A stretch of DNA of 64,000 nt, taken from Bidens hawaiensis (taxonomy: Eukaryota; Streptophyta; Magnoliopsida; Asterales; Asteraceae). The DNA is taken from NCBI GenBank assembly GCA_021521415.1, contig JAIQDT010002995.1:186001-250000 (forward strand), in the 5' to 3' direction. The notes below the pieces were generated by a model, which saw only the letters and a program-made list of their open reading frames with translations, was not told where the DNA came from and searched no databases. Position 1 is the stretch's first letter, and each line of letters begins with the position of its first letter. Of this stretch, positions 50,371 to 60,017 are shown in pieces. A program made the translations under genes and the position numbers.

Positions 50371-53300
50371 TCTTTGGGTTGTGGACAGCGGCTGTTCCCG
50401 GCACATGACTGGTAACAAGGATTTGTTACAAGATTTAAAACCTGTTCAAGGAGCAAGAGTCAGTTTTGCCGGTGAGAGTGGAGGCAAAATAACAGGAAGG
50501 GGTACGGTAACTAACGGGAAGATGACGTTAGAAAATGTGAACTTTGTTGAAGAACTGAAGCACAATCTGCTGAGTGTGTCGCAGATTTGTGATAAAGATT
50601 ATACCGTACACTTCACGAAGACTGATGCGATTGTGTTGAAGCCTGGTTTTCAAATACCAGAGGAGTGGATAGTAATGAAGGCTCCACGTGATCGAAATAC
50701 GTATATGATGGATTTAAGTTCAACTGAAATGTCAACGGAAGAATCGTGTCTTTTGACGAAAGCAAGCGAAACGGAATCTGAACTGTGGCACAGGAGAATG
50801 GGGCACATTCATCTTCGGAAGATGAACCATATTTTCAGACATGGGCTTGTGTTGGGTGTTCCCTTAAAAAGTTTCAATTTTGAAGACAAATGTCTTGCGT
50901 GCAAAAAGGGAAAGCAGCACAAGAAGTCCCATCTCACCAAGAAAGTAAACTCAATTGCCAGTACACTAGAGCTGCTTCACATGGATCTCTTCGGTCCTGT
51001 GAATGTAAGAAGTCTAGGTGGTACAACTTATTGCTTGGTGATCACTGATGACTACTCACAATACTCGTGGGTATACTTCCTGAAATCAAAGGACGAAACG
51101 GCTCAAATGGTGAAGAATCTAATTACCAAAGTTGAGAACATTATGGATAAACGAGTGAAGTTCATCAGAAGTGACAATGGTTCCGAGTTTAAAAATTTTG
51201 AAATGGAGATCTTCTGTCTGTCAAGAGGGATTGAACACCAATTCAGCGCTCCGTATACTCCGCAACAGAATGGAGTGGCTGAAAGGAAGAATAGAACTTT
51301 AATTGAAGGAGCCAGAACTATGCTGGCTGATTCGAAGCTTCCGATGGTGTTCTGGGCTGAAGCTGTTTCTACAGCTTGCTATGTACTGAATAGAGTTTTA
51401 ACGGTAAAAAGACTTAATAAAACATGCTACGAGCTTATACATGGGAGAAAGCCCAATTTGTGTGGACTTGAAGCTTTCGGGTCCCCGTGTTCAATTTTAA
51501 AGGCACATTCAAAGTTTGGTGAAGCAGCCGATGAAGGAATCTTAGTCGGCTATGAAGTTGGGACTCCCAACAGGCGTGTCTTTAATACAACGAACGGCAA
51601 GGTTGAGGTGGTATGTAACACCGACATTACGAGTTACAGATCGCCAAGACCGAGCATCAGACCTCCTGGGATTTTCGACTATGATAGGCTCTTCAAGTCT
51701 TTTAACATACCTGATTTGTTTTGTACAGAAGAAGAAAAACGTGTTGCTACGAAGATGATTCTAGATGAGGAGGAAAATTTGGCACATAGACAGCTATTTG
51801 ATGATTGTCAACCTTCCTCATCAAATTCTATCGGTTCCCCTGCTGTCTCTCCTGAAGAAGAGTTTATCAATCCATTTCACTCTCAGCCAGAAACATCCAT
51901 TGATGAGTTCTCTTCTAATTTAGAAGATAATTTGCATGTCGGTGCTGTTCCGACCACGAGAATTCACAAAGAACACCCTTTGGAGAATGTTATAGGTGAT
52001 GTGTCCTCCGGTGTACAAACCAGAAGTAGCTTGAATGAGCACACCTGTGTTTATACAAGCATTAAGGAAACGGGAATAATGAACGAATGTTTGTACTCAT
52101 GCTTTATTAGCCAGATTGAACCGAAAAATTATCAAATGGCTCTTAAGGACAGCTCGTGGGTCAAGGCCATGCAAGAAGAGTTGGCTCAATTTAAGAAGAT
52201 GGAAGTTTGGACTTTGGTTGAAAAACCAAGGAATGTGCATGCGATAGGCACAAAATGGGTGTTTAAGTGCAAGAGAGATGAAAAGGGGATTATTATAAGA
52301 AACAAGGCGAGGCTGGTCGTTAAAGGTTTTAATCAGCAAGAGGGGATAGATTATAATGAAGTGTTCGCTCCGGTGGCCAGGTTGGAAGCGATAAGATTGT
52401 TTTTGGCGTTTGCTGCTTTTAAGAAGATGAAAGTGTTTCAGTTGGACGTGAAGAGTGCGTTCCTCAATGGGAAAGTTGATGAGGTTGTGTATGTTGAGCA
52501 ACCTCCGGGTTTTCCTGACCCAGACTTTCCTGATCACGTGTACAAGTTGAGCAAGGCGCTGTATGGATTACATCAGGCACCCCGTGCCTGGTATTCAACG
52601 TTATCGGACTACTTGCTAGAGAATGGTTTTGAAAGGGGTTTGATTGACAGCACACTGTTTGTGAAGAGAGATGGAAGTGACTTCCTGCTAGTTCAAGTCT
52701 ACGTGGATGACATCATATTTGCTGCATCAAGAGTCTCCATGTGTCAGGATTTTGAGGCCGTCATGAAGAAAAGATTTGAGATGAGTGCTATGGGTGAACT
52801 AACGTTCTTTTTAGGATTGCAGGTTGATCAAAAGAAGGATGGGATGTTCATTCATCAAACAAAATATGTTCATGATGTTCTCAAGCGCTTCAAGATGGAG
52901 GACTCTTCTCCATTTGACACTCCAATTTGCGTCAACCACAAGTTGGGAGCTGAAATAGACGGTGACGCAGATGTGGACCCAACTCAGTATCGGGCTATAA
53001 TAGGTTCTTTGATGTATTTGACTGCTTCTAGGCCTGATATAATGTTTGCTGTTTGTCTTTGGGCTCGTTTTCAGGCAAACCCAAAGGAATCTCACATGAA
53101 GGGTGTGAAGAGGATTTTGCGGTATCTCAAAGGCAAGCCGAAGCTAGGGTTGTGGTACCCGAAGGGAGGAGACGTGGAACTGGTTGCTTATACAGATTCT
53201 GATTATGGAGGGTGCAATCAGAGTCGGAAGTCGACAACAGGAGGATGTCAGTTTCTCGGTGGAAGATTAGTTTCCTGGCAGTGCAAGAAACAGACATCAG

Positions 53301-53647
53301 TCGCAATCTCTACGTGCGAAGCTGAATATATGGCAGCATCCAACTGCTGCTCTCAGGTTTTGTGGATTCAGCAACAATTGCGCGACTATGGTCTGAATTT
53401 CTTACTCACTCCTATTTTAATTGATAACACTGCTGCCATCTCAGTAATTAACAATCCCGTGAAACATAGTAAAACTAAACATATTAACATTCGTCATCAT
53501 TTCATACGGGATTGTGCTGAGAAGAAACTGATTAAGGTCGAAAAGGTCGATACGCTAGAAAATTTCGCTGATTTATTTACAAAAGCGTTTGATAAATCCA
53601 GATTTCAAAACCTAATTGAGCTGAACGGGATGATCAATCCCGAGTAA
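50333..53647 (+). CDS. pol: Pol polyprotein, uninterrupted (element C)
   Basis: 1104 codons open; there is no ATG near the start, and coding probably enters at 50345 by splicing (or as a gag fusion). Protease D-S-G-C-S-R-H-M-T-G (~50383), pre-integrase HHCC finger (H-R-R-M-G-H-I-H...C-L-A-C), integrase core H-M-D-L-F-G-P, S-D-N-G-S-E-F and N-G-V-A-E-R, RT with Y-V-D-D-I-I-F (~52700), RNase H T-D-S-D-Y and C-E-A-E-Y. All key residues I can check are present. The order integrase before RT marks Copia. It copies element RNA and inserts the DNA. The only pol in this window that could be functional. Confidence 0.95.
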   Translation: MFVQEQLNRASNNLWVVDSGCSRHMTGNKDLLQDLKPVQGARVSFAGESGGKITGRGTVTNGKMTLENVNFVEELKHNLLSVSQICDKDYTVHFTKTDAIVLKPGFQIPEEWIVMKAPRDRNTYMMDLSSTEMSTEESCLLTKASETESELWHRRMGHIHLRKMNHIFRHGLVLGVPLKSFNFEDKCLACKKGKQHKKSHLTKKVNSIASTLELLHMDLFGPVNVRSLGGTTYCLVITDDYSQYSWVYFLKSKDETAQMVKNLITKVENIMDKRVKFIRSDNGSEFKNFEMEIFCLSRGIEHQFSAPYTPQQNGVAERKNRTLIEGARTMLADSKLPMVFWAEAVSTACYVLNRVLTVKRLNKTCYELIHGRKPNLCGLEAFGSPCSILKAHSKFGEAADEGILVGYEVGTPNRRVFNTTNGKVEVVCNTDITSYRSPRPSIRPPGIFDYDRLFKSFNIPDLFCTEEEKRVATKMILDEEENLAHRQLFDDCQPSSSNSIGSPAVSPEEEFINPFHSQPETSIDEFSSNLEDNLHVGAVPTTRIHKEHPLENVIGDVSSGVQTRSSLNEHTCVYTSIKETGIMNECLYSCFISQIEPKNYQMALKDSSWVKAMQEELAQFKKMEVWTLVEKPRNVHAIGTKWVFKCKRDEKGIIIRNKARLVVKGFNQQEGIDYNEVFAPVARLEAIRLFLAFAAFKKMKVFQLDVKSAFLNGKVDEVVYVEQPPGFPDPDFPDHVYKLSKALYGLHQAPRAWYSTLSDYLLENGFERGLIDSTLFVKRDGSDFLLVQVYVDDIIFAASRVSMCQDFEAVMKKRFEMSAMGELTFFLGLQVDQKKDGMFIHQTKYVHDVLKRFKMEDSSPFDTPICVNHKLGAEIDGDADVDPTQYRAIIGSLMYLTASRPDIMFAVCLWARFQANPKESHMKGVKRILRYLKGKPKLGLWYPKGGDVELVAYTDSDYGGCNQSRKSTTGGCQFLGGRLVSWQCKKQTSVAISTCEAEYMAASNCCSQVLWIQQQLRDYGLNFLLTPILIDNTAAISVINNPVKHSKTKHINIRHHFIRDCAEKKLIKVEKVDTLENFADLFTKAFDKSRFQNLIELNGMINPE

Positions 53648-53721
53648 CCATTTTTTTTGTTTATTTGAAAAAAAAAAAAACGTCACTATTGCTTAAAATT
53701 AGTCGGTTACCTCAGTTTGAT

Positions 53722-53788
53722 GGACATATCCTCGGATATGTTTTGGTCCTCGTTTCTACTTGTAGAGAATGAGGGTCGCCATTAACCA
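53722..53788 (+). ncRNA. double-hairpin RNA motif, copy 1 (element C)
   Basis: GGAC/GTCC outer stem, inner stem ATATC/GATAT with CTCG loop, then a hairpin with TTCTAC-tt-GTAGAG arms and GGTCGCCATTAACC. Confidence 0.55.
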
Positions 53789-53867
53789 GATTACTGAAAG
53801 TGATCGGGGCAGTTATGATGTGTTTTCTTTCTGTCGCTGAAAATTAGTCGTTCATACTTAGTTCGAA

Positions 53868-53930
53868 GGACACATACTTGTATGTGGTCGGTCCAGTTGA
53901 TCCATTGGATCTTCAGGATTGCCGTTTACC
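53868..53930 (+). ncRNA. double-hairpin RNA motif, copy 2 (element C)
   Basis: First hairpin identical to B copy 2 (ACATA-cttg-TATGT inside GGAC/GTCC). Second hairpin GATCC-att-GGATC with only the loop changed. Confidence 0.55.
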
Positions 53931-54540
53931 TGAAGACTTTGACGTGATCGGGGCGATTGAAGTCAAAATTTTTTTGAGGGAAATGAAATTACTTTTCAAG
54001 TCTGTTACTTCGTAAGAGGTTCGTTAGCTATGTTAAACGGAAAATTGATCCAACCTTGGAAAATGATAGATATACTAACTTTGTGTGCTTAACTAGTGAA
54101 GTTATTAGGCTTAAAGGCTTTAGGACAATCATTGTATGTCATGGTAACTTTTTATGATGCGTAAAAGTAGATGTGATACAAATTAAATTTTACTTGATTT
54201 TATGTGGAAACTCCTTAAGAGTTTTGCGTGTCTTCATGTATATCTTTCCGAATGATAGGCAGAAAAGTGATTACCCAGTCATACACGAGCCCGTATGTGT
54301 TCTGATTCCCGTGAAGAAAGCGTTTCAAGACACTGCAGTGATCCAGATTCGGGACTTGCAGTTGTTTATTACTCTGAAGTCTATAAGTATGTTTGTTGAA
54401 AAAAAAAAAAAAAAAAAAATTTAGTCCTTATGAGTTATTGTAACATTCGAGAGTTCAAAATATCAAGACTTCTCAATCTTAGAGTAAGAAGAAGATCGGG
54501 AACCAGATGAAGAGTACTTACATGTTTAATCAGACACTAT

Positions 54541-54609
54541 GGGTCGAAGTCAATTCGGGGTGACTTGGGAAAAGCCAAATACGCTTTGAGGATAGATAGG
54601 AGGCATCAA
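54541..54609 (+). other. conserved non-coding block of Sirevirus UTR (element C)
   Basis: Almost identical to 24089-24156 in B; related to 5953-6019 in A. Confidence 0.6.
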
Positions 54610-54966
54610 TATTTCTGAGTTGTTGCCCACTTAAATTTTAAGGATTAATTGAACCTAACTCGTATCACAGAAACGATGAAAACCATTTTAAGATATACCT
54701 GCTTACAACCTGTCTTTATATGTCATAATACAGCTAAACACGGATCTATGTGACAGTCACGTAGTTAGTATGATTCCTGTTCGGATCTTTTCTAAAACGT
54801 AGCAGTCCCTATCGAGACTGAAATTTGATCCCTTATACTTTAAATTTATTACGTTTTTGTACTTAGATAGCTTTATGATTTTTTAACTGGTTACTTAGAA
54901 TTGATCATGTCATTTATTTCTTAAAGGACAACTGTTAAAATCTTAAGGGTTAAATTTTGAAATTTT

Positions 54967-55060
54967 AGGCGATGTTGTTGAACAGGCGAAGTTGTGAATA
55001 ACTTCGCCTAGGCGAAGTTATCCGTAACTTCTCCTGTATAACAGAACCTCTATATAAAGG
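54967..55060 (+). promoter_or_regulatory. presumed internal ORF3 promoter (element C)
   Basis: GGCGATG/GGCGAAG palindromes (54967-55033) followed by TATATAAAGG (55051-55060); same module as B 24535-24615. Confidence 0.55.
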
Positions 55061-55198
55061 ATTTTAAGGGTCAAAACTGTTCATCAGAAAATCCAGCGAA
55101 CTTATTTGAAATATCCGGCAAACATATATCTATTATCCGGCGAACTTGATTCGTTTCCGATTTCGATCCTTTTTCTCAGTTTCGTTCATAGATTCAAG

Positions 55199-55782
55199 GT
55201 GTGTGTTATTGATTAACCGTATATCCAAAGACAGTGATGCTTTTCATAGGTCGTTTTGAACGGTTTCGTGACCTCGGTCCGGTGACCTTTCAAAACCGAG
55301 ATTTACAAACTTGTATTACGGGTTCATGGACGATCTTTTCATCTAACCATCCGTAATATCATGTGTTAGAGTCTCCTGGATCGTCAAACTTTGCCGAATC
55401 ATCGGATTCCGGATGTTAGAATCCTAACAGTCGCTGATTCAGTTCAGGCGAAGTTAGGGTTTCGGCGAAGTTATCCGCAACTTCGCCTGACGATTAATTT
55501 CGCCTGAGGCGAAGTTATCCGCAACTTCGCCTGAGGCTTAATTTCGCCTAACCCTTATCTTCGCCTGAGGCGATGTTGTGAAGAGGCGAAGTTATCACTA
55601 ACTTCGCCCATACCATTTTACTTAAAATTAATTAGACGAACTTAAAGATGAAGCGAAGTTGTTCCCAACTTCGCCTCACCTTTAACTTCGCCTATACAGG
55701 TTTGACCACAACTTCGCTCCTGGTAATCAAGCGAACTTGTGTAACACTTTAACGTTTATCTAACTTGGTTCGTTTAGTGCAG
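55199..55782 (+). other. candidate 5'UTR intron of ORF3 (element C)
   Basis: Donor TTCAAG/GTGTGT, acceptor TTTAGTGCAG/ATATGG; 584 bases with palindrome units (55447-55739). The ATG follows at 55785. Confidence 0.5.
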
Positions 55783-55784
55783 AT

Positions 55785-58584
55785 ATGGCTACTGTTGGAG
55801 GTGCAGGAGGTGCAGGTGATGACGGTGATGATCACAGACAATTCTTCCCAGCTCATAACCAGTTCATAACACTTGACCCAGATGCAAAGGGCGTGGAGGA
55901 CTATAGGGAGATAATTACTTTTCTCCTGCGCTCACGGATATATCACGCAATAACAACTACCCTGCCTATTTCCCTACCGAATATTGAAGACTTTTGGCAG
56001 ACGGTAGAGTACGATTGCCGGGTTAAGCCCCCGGTTATGCGAGCCACCGTAAACGGTCAAGTTGTTCAGTTTTCTTCTGAACAAATACGGGTGGCGTTGC
56101 AGTTTGGTGAAGAGACGAGGGATGACCCAACGGAGTTTGTTGCGCCATTCCGTGATAGGGCGTTCCTCAGGATGGGGTATTCTGGTCTCTTAGGGGACAC
56201 TCAACGGAGGAAGGGATTCCTTTTAGATCAGTGGCGCTTCCTTATGCACGTCATGATCGTATGTATGTCAGGACGGAAGGCAGGCACTGATGGTATGGGT
56301 GCGACAATGCAGTCTGCTATGACTGCGTTGACATATAATAAAAGATATTCTTTCAGCCAGATGATCTTTTACGAGATCGATCGGCAACGAAGGGCTGTGG
56401 CGCGTGAGCGGTTTACAATGTATCCACGATTCCTACAGATGATTTTCAATCATGTGGCTCCGACGCTGCCTCAACGACGCCCTATTCGATACGTGGAAAG
56501 TGTGACAAAACGTATCTTTGCACAGTGTCGCACTTCCAGCGCACGAAGCAAGCCTGAGCTGCGTCCCAGGCATACTCCGCTCTTTGGGTACCTTATAAAC
56601 CCGGAGTATGTGCCTGCGGCAGGGGACGAGTTCAGAGACCCTAGACCACAACAGGCGGCAGCACCCCAGGCTGTATCAGCTGCGCCTGCTGTATCAGCTG
56701 CTGTGTCAGCTGCAGAGATTGACCTTGATGCCATGTTGGGAGGCCAAGGAATGTTTGATATGGACCGAGTTGATCCTCAAGAGAATATTCAAGTCTCGGG
56801 TCCACAGGCTGACTTTGATGATGTGATGGAAGAGGCTAGAAGGATGATGGTAACGCATGAGAGAACAGTTGGGAAACAAAAACGAATTGTTGATGACGAC
56901 GACGAGGAAGATGATGAAGAAGAAGCTGTGCAGCTGGTGAGAAAGCGTTCACGAAGGGAAAGGACAGGTATGGGTGTAGGAGCTGGAGAGACTTCACGGT
57001 TGGTACGTTTTGCTCCACCTGCCCTGTCTGGTATGTCCTTTGTTCCTACCTCTGTGCAGGTATCGAGTACAAGCGCTACGGTTGCTCCCGTAGTGGCTAC
57101 ATCGTCGGCTGACATTCCATCGATCACGGCCGTCCAGACGTCGACTCCAGCAATTGTGTCTCTACCACCTCAAACGCTTACTCCATCGGTGGTAGTAGCA
57201 CGATTTGTCGAGTCTACGGTCACCACTACTGCAGGGTTATCGGGTACGGTACCACCTGCGGTCACGCCCAGTTCAGACTCGGATCGAATAGCTTCACTAG
57301 AGCGGATTGTAGCTGAGCAGTCCAAGACTATTCAAAGCCTAGTGGAAGCAAATCAACTGCAGGCATCCCTCCTGGCTGAGCACGGGAAAGTTATAGATGC
57401 CTTGAAGGTGTTCTTGGCATCTCAGGGGGAGATGAGCTGTAGAGGAGATGAGCTGAGAACCAAAAGAAGAAATGATCAAGACGATGATCCCAATGCACCG
57501 GAAGGTGCAGATGTTGAGTTGCCAAGAACTACTATAGCTCTTGGGGCTTCCACAGCTGAGGGGGAGTCTGCAGCTGGTGATGATGTGGTTGCGGTTGGTG
57601 ATGATGTGGATGTGGTTGAAGATGTTGAGATTGTTGATGAAATGATTGATGCGCTGAAAGAGATAGACGATATGTTAGAGGATGATGAGTTGATAAATGA
57701 AGATGATGTTCTGCCAATCGATGAGATTGAAAAGATTGGTGCAGAAATTGTGGTTGAGAATGTGATAGAAGAAGGAGAGATTGTTGAAGAAAATGTAGAG
57801 CATGAGATCCCTGTGGTTGAACAGTCGACTATATGTGAAGATGCTGCGGTTGACAACACTGAGTGGGAAGATCAGCCAAACTGGAAGGAAGGCTGCGCTC
57901 GGTGGTTTGTAAAGACGAAGAAGCCAGCAGTACCGACGATGTTCAAAAAGTCGTATAATATGATATGCAGAATCAAAGAAGGGAATCATATGCTGGTTGT
58001 ACGATGAAGAGTTGAAACTATTTGTGATCAAACGTTACGACGGCATTCAGTACTTCAAGAAGATGTTAAGATCCCTGAATACCTTACCGGAGTGTGAGGT
58101 GAAAGACTTAGCAAGACTGGGGCTGATAAACAGAAGTGACGATAACATGGCGAGAGTAATTGGGAAAATTATTTGGAAGGAGGCCATTAAAGATAAAAAG
58201 TTTGAACTTCTGAAGCCTCAGAAAGGGAAATTAGTAGAAGACAAAGATAGAGGGATGAGGGCAGACGGCAAACCATGGATGGTTATGAAGTATAAACCAG
58301 TCCGTCATTTAAAAGAAGTGCCGATGAAGGTGATGCCCAAGAACGTCTTGAAAGACTTGAAGTGGTGGTACGTGGATTGTGAAACTGCTGAAGCGGTCAT
58401 GGAGGATGAAGATGAGCAAGAGATCATGAGAGTGTATGATCCTATGCACTTAGTCAATCTGTCTCAAGCTGACTTGCAGGTACTACATGCTAAGAAGATT
58501 TTCTACATTCCTGCTTGGAAAGAGGAAGCTAAGAAGTACCAGAAGTTGGTTTCTGTATGTGTTAGACAGGGAGTGCATGCTTGA
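55785..58584 (+). pseudogene. ORF3 of Sirevirus C, frameshifted
   Basis: Open from ATG 55785 to 58007 (740 codons). The homologous C-terminal domain continues in another frame (57997-58584, 195 codons), ending V-H-A as in B. Compared with B, a net 5-nt loss between about 57958 and 57975 causes the shift. N-domain, acidic stretch, coiled coil and C-domain are all recognisable. Without the lesion it would be about 930 residues. The copy as it stands would make a protein lacking the C-terminal domain. Confidence 0.88.
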
Positions 58585-58653
58585 AGAGATGAAGAGAGAA
58601 GACGAGAGATTACAAGACACAAGCTTTGAAGATCAAGATATGAAGCTACTGCC

Positions 58654-58662
58654 AAGGGGGAG
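58654..58662 (+). other. polypurine tract of element C
   Basis: AAGGGGGAG two bases before the 3' LTR; identical to B. Confidence 0.85.
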
Positions 58663-58664
58663 TC

Positions 58665-59126
58665 TGTTGGTACATAAATGTCAGTAGTTCATAGTCTAGC
58701 GTTTGTAATCGAGTCTGTAATGTAATTATGTTTAAGTTTATGTTTATGTAAGTAAGCGAAGTTGTCAACAAGTTCGCTTAGGCGAACTTGTTGAACAACC
58801 GAAGTTGTCGACAAGTTCGCCTAGGCGAACTTGTTCAACGAGCGAAGTTATAGACAACTTCGCCTGAGGCGAAGTTGTCGTGTATTTAAGTAACCTACGG
58901 GTTTACGGTTTAGGTGTTAGTGTTTTGGTTAATCACGTGTAATTCAGCAAGTCGATAGACGAGAGATAGAGTCTGTAATAGACGTGTTTCAAGTTATATT
59001 ACATAACGTGTTCGTTTGTATCGCGTGTGATTGTTATTCGTATTCTACGCTCGTAACTACCTACGCAGGGATTCCGCACCTACGTAGATAGCGATATCCC
59101 GTGTAAGATCCGTCCGGGAACCTACA
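58665..59126 (+). repeat. 3' LTR of Sirevirus C
   Basis: 462 bp. Differs from the 5' LTR at three places; two are CG here versus CA/TG in the 5' copy, as expected from methyl-cytosine deamination. Confidence 0.94.
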
Positions 59127-59452
59127 ATTAACCCATCAAATGTTAATCAATTTCCATAAGATTGTTGCTTTGGATTCGTTTATAACATACTAAAACAGAT
59201 CTATGATTTCCCAAACCAAAACGAACCTATATGAACGATTTCTAAATATAAACGTACCTTAAACGAGTCGTTCTACGAACACTAGCTAGTCTTGATGTTG
59301 TTTAGGTTTGTCACGACGATCTTGCACCAACAAGCTCGGGTTTTCAACCTCGGATCTAGGCTCGGGTTAAAGAATAGTGTTTGTGTGTGTTTTTTATGGT
59401 GTGGGCTATGGTGTAGAGATGGATAAAATGGAAAGGATTAGGGTTTAAGGGG
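59127..59452 (-). other. rest of solo LTR E after element C
   Basis: Non-coding. It starts with the 34-base stretch also found at 46423-46456 and leads into the E promoter. Confidence 0.7.
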
Positions 59453-59491
59453 TATTTATACTCCCGTAAGCCCATGGACCTAAGGCCCATT
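59453..59491 (-). promoter_or_regulatory. promoter of LTR E: TATA and TGGGCC/TGGGCT boxes
   Basis: TATAAATA on the minus strand (59453-59460) with the TGGGCC...TGGGCT pair at 59467-59491; conserved with F. Confidence 0.55.
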
Positions 59492-59618
59492 CCATTTCTT
59501 ATCTCATCTTCTAAAGTCCAAGCCCAACCGTGTACAGTTTATTATCTAAACTGATAAAGGACACAATATAAAATAAACGAAATTTATTTTATTATTATAA
59601 CCAAAATAGGATGTTACA

Positions 59619-59986
59619 CTAGCTCCTCGTTTCATTGGTCCTTTCAAAATTCTTGAACGTGTTGGTAAGGTAGCTTATCGACTCAAACTACCGGAAGAAC
59701 TTGCTGGTGTTCATCCGACGTTTCATGTTTCGAATCTTAAAAAGTTCTTAGCTGGCATTAATCTCCATATACCTCTCGATGAAGTACATGTCGATGAGTA
59801 GATGATCTTGGTTGAACAACCCATCGAGATCATGGATCGCAATGAAAAGAAAACCAAGCGTAGTCGTATCCGGTTAGTCAAAGTTCGATAGGAATCACGG
59901 CGTGGCACAGAATTCACTTGGGAACGAGAAGACACAATGAAAGATAAGTATCCAAACTTGTTTGCATCATCATATTCGTCTTAATT
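59619..59986 (+). pseudogene. chromovirus G integrase C-terminus and chromodomain
   Basis: [19 protein letters not shown], then a chromodomain-like segment (E-Q-P-I-E-I-M-D-R..., T-E-F-T-W-E-R-E-D, Y-P-N-L-F). Chromodomains target integration to marked chromatin. In-frame TAG near 59800, and a TAG replaces the expected Trp near 59889. Ends with the usual F-R-D-E-I-S just before the PPT. Confidence 0.88.
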
Positions 59987-60002
59987 TCGGGACGAAATTT
60001 CT

Positions 60003-60016
60003 TAAAGTAGGGGATA
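60003..60016 (+). other. polypurine tract of chromovirus G
   Basis: TAAAGTAGGGGATA immediately before the 3' LTR, typical of Tekay-type elements. Confidence 0.8.
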
Positions 60017-60017
60017 A

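Larger units (their letters stand above)
53648..54966 (+). other. pol-ORF3 untranslated region of element C
   Basis: No gene (ORF 54173-54424 is chance). A-runs at 53669-53681 and 54401-54419, two double-hairpin motifs, a conserved patch at ~54246-54300 and the block 54541-54609; collinear with B. Confidence 0.75.
46765..59126 (+). mobile_element. Sirevirus C, near-complete and young
   Basis: 12.4 kb, 462-bp LTRs with about three differences (all near 46901-46914 versus 58799-58813), PBS, PPT, gag, open pol, UTR and ORF3. Close relative of B. The TSD is unclear: ATTTA left, ATTAA right, with a rearranged left flank. Gag has a 5-nt loss that shifts its end and ORF3 a frameshift, but pol is uninterrupted. 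Confidence 0.95.
42573..59618 (-). mobile_element. solo LTR E (minus strand), interrupted by F and C
   Basis: Left end TGTTAAGCCCCGTTACC, right end GGATGTTACA, TSD CTAGC at 42568-42572 and 59619-59623. Once F (43736-45806) and Sirevirus C are set aside, about 2.6 kb of a single LTR remains with no internal region, PBS or PPT. That is the product of LTR-LTR recombination. Same family as F: matching ends, tandem repeats, GC-rich patch and promoter. Family type (probably Gypsy, minus-strand TGTAACATCC start) is not certain. Confidence 0.85.
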
